From: Sporolituus thermophilus DSM 23256
GTDB lineage: Bacteria > Bacillota > Negativicutes > Sporomusales > Thermosinaceae
NCBI RefSeq assembly: GCF_900102435.1
Contig: NZ_FNBU01000014.1
Coordinates: 1-64,000 of the forward strand
Reading direction: 5' to 3'
DNA: 64,000 bases
The notes beneath the pieces are model-generated. The model made no database searches, had not been told where the DNA came from, and saw only the letters and a program-made list of their open reading frames with translations. The translations under genes were made by a program, and so were the position numbers. Each line of letters starts with the position of its first letter. The first letter of the stretch is position 1. This document shows positions 57,223 to 64,000 of the stretch, one piece after another.

Positions 57223-57906
57223 ACAATTAAACCGATAACCAACCCCCCAGACGGTTTGTATGTACTGGGGCTGGGACGGATCAGGCTCAATTTTTTCCCG
57301 CAGACGCCGGATATGCACCGTCACGGTATTCTCATCGCCGGGATAATCGCTGTGCCAAACTTTGTGCAAAAGTTGCATCCGCGTAAATACTTGCTGCGGG
57401 TTGCTTGCCAAAAGAAGCAGTAAGTCAAACTCCTTGTTGGTGAGATTAATCTGATTATCGCCGACTGTCACGGTCCGCGTCCTAGGATTAACCTTTACGT
57501 TTCCGCATACTATGACCTGTTCGTCCTGTTTCGGCTGTCTGCCCTTAACCCTTCGCAGCACCGCTTTGACCCGCAGTACCAATTCGGTGGGGCTAAAGGG
57601 CTTGGCGACATAATCGTCCACACCCATGCTCAGACCGGCTATCCGGTCGAGTTCATCACCTTTCGCCGACAGAATGATTATTGGCAGCTCGCGCTCTTCC
57701 GCGGTTAGCGCCTTACAGACATCGAGTCCGTTCATCTTCGGCAGCATCAGGTCCAGTATCACAAGGTCAGGACGGTCAAGCCTTACTGCTTTTATCGCCT
57801 CTTCCCCGTTGGTAGCGGTAGCTACTTGAAATCCCTCTTTTTCAAGACAGTGGCGGACGATTTTTAAGATTTTTGGATCATCGTCAACGGCTAAAATTTT
57901 GACCAA
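57211..57906 (-). CDS. OmpR/PhoB family response regulator
   Basis: 231 residues: receiver with AVDDDPKILKI, VILDLMLP and KPFSPTEL; winged helix with VTVHIRRLREKIE and VWGVGYRF. Encoded five bases after its kinase and just upstream of napG, so it probably controls the nap genes (inference). Confidence 0.92.
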   Translation of the reverse strand: MVKILAVDDDPKILKIVRHCLEKEGFQVATATNGEEAIKAVRLDRPDLVILDLMLPKMNGLDVCKALTAEERELPIIILSAKGDELDRIAGLSMGVDDYVAKPFSPTELVLRVKAVLRRVKGRQPKQDEQVIVCGNVKVNPRTRTVTVGDNQINLTNKEFDLLLLLASNPQQVFTRMQLLHKVWHSDYPGDENTVTVHIRRLREKIEPDPSQPQYIQTVWGVGYRFNCNGA

Positions 57907-57911
57907 TACGA

Positions 57912-59585
57912 CTAACCCCCTTTAGCCGTTAGCGGCAGGGTAAAGCCAAAGACCGTCCCTCCGCCGACGTTGTCTTCTACCCATATTTTGCCGCCGTGCA
58001 GTTCAACGAGATTTTTCGCAATGGCCAGCCCCAGGCCGCTGCCGGCATATTCTCGCTGCGCTGCTCCGTCCACCTGGCGGAACTTTTCAAAAATAAGTTT
58101 GCGGTCGGATGCATTGATGCCAATTCCTGTATCTTTGACCAGAATCTTAAGTTGCGGATTTTCGCTTGTATTCGCCGTTACTTCAATAATTACGGAAATC
58201 TTCCCTCCCGCAGGGGTAAATTTTATCGCGTTGCTGACCAAATTTCTGAGAATATGGCTTACTTTTTCGTAGTCAGCCATTATGACGGGGACATCCGGAG
58301 CAATCTTGGCGGTAAAATCAAGCTTCTTTTTGGCAATTAAGGATGATGTGATTCTGCTGATGTTTGCTACTATATCCCGTATATCAACCGGCTGGCGGTT
58401 TAGCCGGATCAGACCGGCTTCAATTTTCGACATATCCAGGATATCGTTGATTTGACCCAAGAGCTGGTGCGCGCTCTCAAAAATATCTTCAAGGTATTCC
58501 CGCTGTACGTCGCTTAATGTCTGCCCTTCGGCCAGCAGAATCTCCGTAAAGGCGATAATGGCCGTGAGCGGAGTCCGCAGTTCATGACTCATTACGGCCA
58601 GAAATTCGGATTTTAAGCGATCCGCTTCACTGAGCCGGGCATTCATTGCCATTAATTCTTCGCCTTGTTTAATGAGCTTTTGGTTTGCGTCGTACAGCAT
58701 CCGGGTTCGCTCCGCTACTTTTTCCTCAAGGCTGCTGTAGAGCTGTTGCAGCTTAGTAGCCATGGAGTTGAACTCTACTGCAAGGCGGCGCATTTCATCG
58801 TATGTGCTGACTTCATTGATGCTGGCATCCCACTTGCCCTGTCCCAACGCTACTACCTTTTCCGTCAATACTTTTATCGGGTTGACAACGATATGCTCCA
58901 TCATGATATATATCCCGCCGATACTAGCAAAAACCATTAACAGGATAAAAGACACCTGGGTAATAATGTTGGCTTTGATATTCTCTTCAAAGGCCGTCAT
59001 AGGGAAGACGATGCTGATGGCTCCGGCAAAATCGCCGGCGGAATAGCCTTCTTTCGGAAACCCGGCAATATCCGTAGCGCCGGCCGGCTTGCCGTGACAG
59101 GGCAGGCATGAATCATCGCAGTAAAGCGGAACCATATAGCGAAAAACCCGGGTACCTGCTATTTGGTCATAGCCCCATAACTCTTTGAGGCTGCGGTCAG
59201 CGGCAAGTTTTTTCAGCATTTCGACTTCAAAGTTATCCGGCGCGTTGCCGGGATCGCGCGTTTTTAGCCGCGTCTGTTTGAATTTATAACCCGAATACTG
59301 GTTGAATATATCGCCAATTCCCTTGCCGACGGCGGCGGGATTCAAGTGCTTGAACTCATAATTTCCCTGCGAATCGCGGTTTATAACGTCCTGTTTGCTG
59401 GCGATAAAGGCACGGGTAGCAATCAACTGCTGGGCGATTACCATCGCTTTTTCTTTCATTTCGGCTTCCGCCTGACGCCGGTACTGGGTAAGGATCCACA
59501 GTAGGTTAATAGCCATCATGACTGTCATGATGACAGCGATCCCCATCATAAATTTTGTAGTCAGGTTATTTTTCAGGAAGCGCAT
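57912..59585 (-). CDS. sensor histidine kinase with heme-c (Tll0287/DUF3365) domain
   Basis: About 557 residues: helix 1 (about 14-33), periplasmic DUF3365/Tll0287-like domain (about 40-205) with a CLPCH heme-c motif at 160-164, helix 2 (about 210-235), HAMP, coiled coil, HisKA (VMSHELRTPLTAI), HATPase (LVSNAIKF, DTGIGI, GSGLGLAIA). A covalently bound heme would let it sense redox state, O2 or NO outside the membrane. The ATG at 59585 is chosen because it gives a normal N-terminus; its ribosome site (TTGAGG) is weak. Confidence 0.88.
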   Translation of the reverse strand: MRFLKNNLTTKFMMGIAVIMTVMMAINLLWILTQYRRQAEAEMKEKAMVIAQQLIATRAFIASKQDVINRDSQGNYEFKHLNPAAVGKGIGDIFNQYSGYKFKQTRLKTRDPGNAPDNFEVEMLKKLAADRSLKELWGYDQIAGTRVFRYMVPLYCDDSCLPCHGKPAGATDIAGFPKEGYSAGDFAGAISIVFPMTAFEENIKANIITQVSFILLMVFASIGGIYIMMEHIVVNPIKVLTEKVVALGQGKWDASINEVSTYDEMRRLAVEFNSMATKLQQLYSSLEEKVAERTRMLYDANQKLIKQGEELMAMNARLSEADRLKSEFLAVMSHELRTPLTAIIAFTEILLAEGQTLSDVQREYLEDIFESAHQLLGQINDILDMSKIEAGLIRLNRQPVDIRDIVANISRITSSLIAKKKLDFTAKIAPDVPVIMADYEKVSHILRNLVSNAIKFTPAGGKISVIIEVTANTSENPQLKILVKDTGIGINASDRKLIFEKFRQVDGAAQREYAGSGLGLAIAKNLVELHGGKIWVEDNVGGGTVFGFTLPLTAKGG

Positions 59586-59743
59586 GGGGCCCAACCTCAA
59601 ACAAAATATTTTAAATATTATTTCGAGTTTACGCGGATGAACCCTTCTTAATTGCTTATCCACTGCACTATCGTACGTTCTGGATTTTGGGAATGAATAC
59701 CGATTAATACGTTTGCTTCAGAATGAAAATTGTCTAATAAAAA

Positions 59744-59768
59744 AAGCCCGGCTTGCCATGCCGGGCTA
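59744..59768 (-). terminator. terminator of the RND operon
   Basis: AGCCCGGCATGGCAAGCCGGGCT followed by TTTTTTATT on the minus strand. Another weak hairpin with a plus-strand T-run is at 59,888-59,912. The rest of 59,586-59,958 shows no gene. Confidence 0.85.
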
Positions 59769-59958
59769 CTATATAGTTAGGCCTCTGCAATAAGAGAAGC
59801 ATAACTATGATATTATTAAAAGTTTGAGATTACTAAGACTTCTAAGAAACGGTAATATCGAGGCGCTATAGAATGTTTAAAGAAGACATAACCGAAGCTT
59901 TTCGGCTTTTTTAATGCCAGAATATGGTCTAATATTTCCCTGGCAGCTTTTGCGTTTA

Positions 59959-62900
59959 TTAGCTTTGGAGATTATCATCCTTCTGGGTAGTGTCGGTCCG
60001 GCTGGTTATGGTCCGCAGTTTGTCGGCAGCCGCGGTGATGGCGGTGGTAAAACGAAGTTGATTTAAGCGTTCGATGATGACAAACAGGACAGGAACGAGA
60101 AAGATGCCGAGCAGGGTGGCTACCGACATGCCGCCAACGACGGCCGTGCCCATGGCGTTTCTGGCTTTGGCGCCGGCGCCGCTGGCTAAGGCCAGGGGCA
60201 GGCAGCCGATAATAAAGGCCAGGGAGGTCATGAGGATGGGGCGCAGGCGGATGCGGGCGGCCTCGATCGCCGCCTTGACCGGGTCCATGCCTTTATCGGT
60301 GCGCAGTTTGGCGAACTCGACGATCAGGATGGCGTTTTTGGCGGCCAGACCGACCAGCATGATAAGCCCGATCTGCATGTAGATGTTGTTTTCCAGGTGG
60401 CGCAGGTACTGGAACAGGAAGGCCCCGAATATTCCGGTCGGCACGCTCAGCAGCACGGACAGGGGAAGGCGCCAGCTTTCATAGAGCGCGGCCAGGCACA
60501 AGAAGACGAAGATCACCGACAGGCTGAACAAAAGCGGGGCTTTGCTGCCGGAGATTTTTTCCTCGCGGCTCTGGCCGGCCCATTCGTAGCTGAAGGTGGC
60601 GGGCAGTACCTGGCGGGCTACTTCTTCCAGGGCGGTTATGGCCTGGCCCGAGCTGTAGCCGGGCGCCGGGCTGCCGTTAATCTGGATGGCCCGGAAACCG
60701 TTGAAGCGTTTGAGCATGGACGGCGCGCTGGCGGGCTCGGCTTTCACCAGGGTGCTCAGGGGCACCATTGTGCCATTTGAGCTGCGGAGATAGAAAAAGT
60801 TGGTGGCGTCAATATCGCCGCGAAACTGGGGTTCGGCCTGGACGATGACTTTGTAGGTGCGGCCAAACTGGTTGAAGTCATTGACTTGTAGTCCGCCCAG
60901 GAAAGTTTGGAGGGCGGTGTAGATGTCGCTAAGCGCAACCCCTAATTTTTCCGCTTTTTCCCGGTCAACCGATAGGCGGTAGCCTGGCGTATCTGCCCGG
61001 AAAGTGGTATAAATCATGCCGATTTCCGGCCGCTGACGGGCGGCGGCGAGAAAGTTTTTAGCCACCCGGTCCATTTCTTCCAGCGAGCCGCCAGCGCGGT
61101 CTTCCAGCATCAGCGTGAAGCCGCCGACCATGCCCAGGCCGGGCAGAGCGGGCGGGTTGAAGGCCAGCACGGTGGCTTCCGGGATACTGCTACCCAGGGC
61201 AAATGCCTGCCGGACTTTTTGATCTACGGCCAGTTCCGGCCGGGTGCGTTCGTCCCAGGGGGCCAAGCGGGTAAAGATTACCGCTGAGTTGGGCTTGATG
61301 CCGCCACCCAGGAGGTCAAAGCCGCTGACTGCCATTGTCTCGATCACGCCAGGCTGCGAGCGGATTGTTTCCGCTACCCGGCTTGTTACCTCTTTGGTAC
61401 GGTTTAAACTGGAGGCTTCCGGCAGCGACAAGGAAACGATGAAGAAGCCCTGGTCTTCGTTCGGGACAAAGGAGGTCGGGACTACCCGGTAGAGGGCGCC
61501 GGTTAGGATGACCAGCACGACTAAGAGGGTGACCGCCAGCTTAGTGCGGCGGATAGCGCGGTCCACGTTATTGGTGTAGCGGTCCAGCATATTTTCAAAC
61601 CAGGTGTTGAAGCGGGCAAAGAATTTGCCGCTCCAGCTTACCGGCGCCGCCGGGTCGTACGGTTTGAGCAAGAGCGCGCAGAGCGCCGGAGTGAGCGATA
61701 AGGCGACGATAGCCGATAAGGCCATGGAGACGGCGATGGTCAAGGCGAACTGCTTGTACAGCACGCCGACCGTGCCACCGAAAAAGGCGACCGGGATGAA
61801 CACCGCGGCCAGCACGAAGGCAATGGCAATTACCGGGCCGGAGACCTCGCTCATTGCCCGCCGGGTGGCGTCGACCGGGCTTAACCCCGAGTAGCGCATA
61901 TGGTGTTCTACCGCTTCGATGACGACAATGGCGTCGTCGACGACCAGGCCGATGGCCAGCACCATGGCGAACAGCGTCAAGGTGTTGATGGAAAATCCCA
62001 AGACCAAAAAGGCGCTGAAGGTGCCGATCAGGGACACCGGTACGGCCAGCATGGGAATAAGCGCCGCCCGCCAGCTCTGCAGGAAAACGAATACCACGAC
62101 TAAAACCAGCAGTAGTGCTTCGGCGAAGGTTTTGGCCACTTCTTTCATCGACTCGCGGACATAGAGCGTATTGTCGACAACGATTTTGTACTCAAGGTCA
62201 GGGGGAAACCGTTTGGCGGCTTCTTCCAGGTATTTGCGGACGTTGCTGATGGTCTCCAGGGCGTTGGCGTCGCTGGTGAGCTGGACGGCAAACCCGGCCG
62301 CCGGCCGGCCGTTGGCCTGACCATCAAAGTTGTAGTTGTTGCTGCCCAGTTCAACCCGGGCGATGTCGCCAAGCCGGACAAGCGAGCCGTCACTTTGGGC
62401 GCGGATAATGATTTTTTCAAATTCTTCCTTGGTGGTCAGGCGCCCTTGGGCGCGGACGGTGTACTGAAATTCCTGGCCGGGCGGAGCCGGTTGCTGGCCG
62501 ATCGTGCCGGCTGCCGCCTGGATGTTTTGTTTGGCGATGGCTTGGGTGACGTCGTTTACCGTTATACCCAGACGGGCCATTTTGTCCGGCTGCAGCCAGA
62601 TCCGCATGCCGTAGTCGGCGCCGAACTCCATGACGTCACCGACACCCTTGATGCGTTTGATGTCTTCGACCAGGTAGATGCTGCCGTAGTTTTTCATGAA
62701 CGTGCTGTCATAGGTGTTGTTCGGTGACCAGAGGGCGAAGATCAGCGAGCGGTCCTGGACGGTCTTACGGGTAGTCAGTCCGGCTTGCTGCACGGTTTCA
62801 GGGAGCAAGGCGTTGCTCTGGGCTACCCGGTTTTGGGTCTGGACGGCGGCGATATCGGCATTTTTGCCCAGTTCAAACTGGACAACCAACGAGTAGGTGC

Positions 62901-63156
62901 CGGCATCGGTGCTGGTGGACTCCATGGACACCATGTCCTCGACGCCGTTGACCTGTTGCTCGATGATTTGGGCGACGGTCTGGTCTACCACTTCGGCGTT
63001 GGCGCCCCGGTAGGTGGTGCTTACGCTGACCTGGGGCGGCGTTATCTGCGGGTACTGGGCAACCGGCAGATTGAAGGCGGAAAGCAGGCCGCCCAGGGTG
63101 ATGATAACGGAAATTACGATGGCAAAAATAGGTCGGTTGATAAAAAAGTTGGCCAT
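59959..63156 (-). CDS. RND multidrug efflux permease (AcrB/HAE1 family)
   Basis: 1065 residues, the usual size. N-terminal MANFFINRPIFAIVISVIIT, two large porter domains, 12 membrane helices, and charged helix-4 residues in IGLVVDDAIVVIEAVE (proton relay). Exports hydrophobic drugs through an outer membrane channel, so an outer membrane is implied. Follows its membrane-fusion protein by 10 bases; no outer membrane channel gene is in view. Confidence 0.95.
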   Translation of the reverse strand: MANFFINRPIFAIVISVIITLGGLLSAFNLPVAQYPQITPPQVSVSTTYRGANAEVVDQTVAQIIEQQVNGVEDMVSMESTSTDAGTYSLVVQFELGKNADIAAVQTQNRVAQSNALLPETVQQAGLTTRKTVQDRSLIFALWSPNNTYDSTFMKNYGSIYLVEDIKRIKGVGDVMEFGADYGMRIWLQPDKMARLGITVNDVTQAIAKQNIQAAAGTIGQQPAPPGQEFQYTVRAQGRLTTKEEFEKIIIRAQSDGSLVRLGDIARVELGSNNYNFDGQANGRPAAGFAVQLTSDANALETISNVRKYLEEAAKRFPPDLEYKIVVDNTLYVRESMKEVAKTFAEALLLVLVVVFVFLQSWRAALIPMLAVPVSLIGTFSAFLVLGFSINTLTLFAMVLAIGLVVDDAIVVIEAVEHHMRYSGLSPVDATRRAMSEVSGPVIAIAFVLAAVFIPVAFFGGTVGVLYKQFALTIAVSMALSAIVALSLTPALCALLLKPYDPAAPVSWSGKFFARFNTWFENMLDRYTNNVDRAIRRTKLAVTLLVVLVILTGALYRVVPTSFVPNEDQGFFIVSLSLPEASSLNRTKEVTSRVAETIRSQPGVIETMAVSGFDLLGGGIKPNSAVIFTRLAPWDERTRPELAVDQKVRQAFALGSSIPEATVLAFNPPALPGLGMVGGFTLMLEDRAGGSLEEMDRVAKNFLAAARQRPEIGMIYTTFRADTPGYRLSVDREKAEKLGVALSDIYTALQTFLGGLQVNDFNQFGRTYKVIVQAEPQFRGDIDATNFFYLRSSNGTMVPLSTLVKAEPASAPSMLKRFNGFRAIQINGSPAPGYSSGQAITALEEVARQVLPATFSYEWAGQSREEKISGSKAPLLFSLSVIFVFLCLAALYESWRLPLSVLLSVPTGIFGAFLFQYLRHLENNIYMQIGLIMLVGLAAKNAILIVEFAKLRTDKGMDPVKAAIEAARIRLRPILMTSLAFIIGCLPLALASGAGAKARNAMGTAVVGGMSVATLLGIFLVPVLFVIIERLNQLRFTTAITAAADKLRTITSRTDTTQKDDNLQS

Positions 63157-63166
63157 AACATCACCT

Positions 63167-64000
63167 TTATTGTTTAGTCCGAGCCAAAAATTCGGCCGGG
63201 TCGACCGGTATGACTTTCAGCGGTGTACCGGCCTGGACTTTGAAACCGCCTTCGACCACGACGCGGTCAGCGGCGCTCAGCCCTTCTTCCACCAGCCACA
63301 GGTTGCCGACCCGAGGCCCCATTTTGACCGGCCTGAGTTCGGCCTTGTCACCGGCGGCTACCACGGTAACGAAAGTTTTGCCCAAAATTTCCTGGACGGC
63401 CCGCTGGGGGATCAGGAGGGCCCCCTGCCGCATCTCACCCGGTACTACCACCCGGGCAAACATACCGGGTACCAGCAGGCGCTGCGGGTTGGGAAAAGAA
63501 GCTTTAAGGGTGAGCGTACCGGTGTTCTGGGCAAGACCTCGGTCAATCTGCTCTACCTTGCCGGTAAACTGATAAGTTTGGCCATCGCTTAGCACTAGTT
63601 TCAGATTTTGACCCCAGCTGTCCGGCAGAGTGCTGCTCGTTTGTTTGGCGAGGCGCAGGTATTCATTTTCGCTCAGGCTAAACTGGACAAATACCGGGTC
63701 GGTAGAGGATATGGTAGCCAGGACGGTCTGGCCGGCCTGGACGAAGCTACCGACGCTCAGCTCGTTAACTTCAATCCGCCCGTCGAACGGGGCGACAATC
63801 AGGGTATCTTCCAGATCTACCTCGGCCTGGCGGACTTTGGCGCGGTTAGCCTCAACCAGAGCGATATTTTGTTGTTCCTGAGCCAGGATAGTATCCAGAG
63901 CCTGCTTGGAGATAGCGCCCTGAGCGGCCAGTTTTTCGTAGCGGATACGGTCCAGGCGGACATTGCTCAAGGCCGCTTCCGCCTGGGCCAGCTGCGCCCG
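63167..64000 (-). CDS. RND membrane-fusion protein (AcrA-like), 5' end outside
   Basis: At least 277 residues, cut by the window edge. Visible: the coiled coil (QALDTILAQEQQNIALVEANRAK), lipoyl half (LIVAPFDGRIEVNELSVGSFV), beta-barrel and membrane-proximal parts. It links the permease just downstream to the outer membrane channel. The reading frame is open to the last base. Confidence 0.93.
   Translation of the reverse strand, partial: RAQLAQAEAALSNVRLDRIRYEKLAAQGAISKQALDTILAQEQQNIALVEANRAKVRQAEVDLEDTLIVAPFDGRIEVNELSVGSFVQAGQTVLATISSTDPVFVQFSLSENEYLRLAKQTSSTLPDSWGQNLKLVLSDGQTYQFTGKVEQIDRGLAQNTGTLTLKASFPNPQRLLVPGMFARVVVPGEMRQGALLIPQRAVQEILGKTFVTVVAAGDKAELRPVKMGPRVGNLWLVEEGLSAADRVVVEGGFKVQAGTPLKVIPVDPAEFLARTKQ

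Noticed and set aside
59876-59917. Tiny plus-strand ORF with a following T-run hairpin
   Set aside because: Only 13 codons, no ribosome site; the hairpin is weak.

Overview
The window (about 55% GC by eye) reads as chromosomal DNA around the replication origin of an anaerobic Firmicute with an outer membrane, most likely a Negativicutes/Sporomusaceae relative (Sporomusa/Thermosinus-like). The grounds are a Firmicutes-style origin gene order (gyrB-remB-dciA-like-recF-yaaA-dnaN-dnaA-oriC-rpmH-rnpA-yidD-yidC-khpB-mnmE-mnmG-rsmG-noc) together with an RND efflux system, c-type cytochromes and periplasmic nitrate reductase. The taxon is an inference from gene content.

Layout. 1-660: non-coding, with hairpin-bearing repeats and a ykkC-class riboswitch on the minus strand. 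650-4,920: M20 peptidase, Gate-domain membrane protein, a sigma-54-type regulator that has lost most of its AAA+ domain, and a family 4 uracil-DNA glycosylase. 5,000-13,500: GGDEF/HD-GYP sensor, ion transporters, small stress and membrane proteins, a second ykkC-class RNA in front of a 35-residue ORF, and an MFS transporter. 13,700-20,440: sugar-nucleotide and glycosyltransferase cluster (GDP-fucose, UDP-glucuronate, UDP-xylose). 20,540-26,340: metal/envelope stress block with a two-component system, a Met-rich exported protein, and CadC plus a Zn/Cd P-type ATPase. The first metal-site cysteine codon of the ATPase is an in-frame TGA (possible selenocysteine). 26,340-28,050: fluoride locus with riboswitch, a truncated antiporter, Usp, DUF190 protein and CrcB. 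28,105-43,050: origin cluster. 43,050-43,460: hairpin repeats again. 43,461-44,561: a glycolipid-type glycosyltransferase.

44,675-59,585 is a nitrate/nitrite ammonification island. A minus-strand run ccmA-B-C-E-F, a broken ahbC, ahbA, ahbB, nrfH, nrfA makes cytochrome c (variant system with a CxxxY CcmE and no CcmG/H here), supplies heme by the siroheme route, and reduces nitrite to ammonia. A second minus-strand group, napG-napH-pentaheme cytochrome-napA, reduces nitrate in the periplasm, with napD on the opposite strand, tail-to-tail with napA. A two-component system whose kinase carries a periplasmic heme-c motif lies upstream. The window ends with an RND pump and its membrane-fusion partner, which runs off the right edge.

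The most notable signals are the TGA in the CxxC motif of the metal ATPase, the repeat family whose hairpin stems change while pairing is kept, the two ykkC-class RNAs with no conventional target gene in view, and several internally deleted genes (ahbC, the antiporter, the sigma-54 regulator). No tRNA, rRNA, CRISPR array or insertion sequence was recognised.
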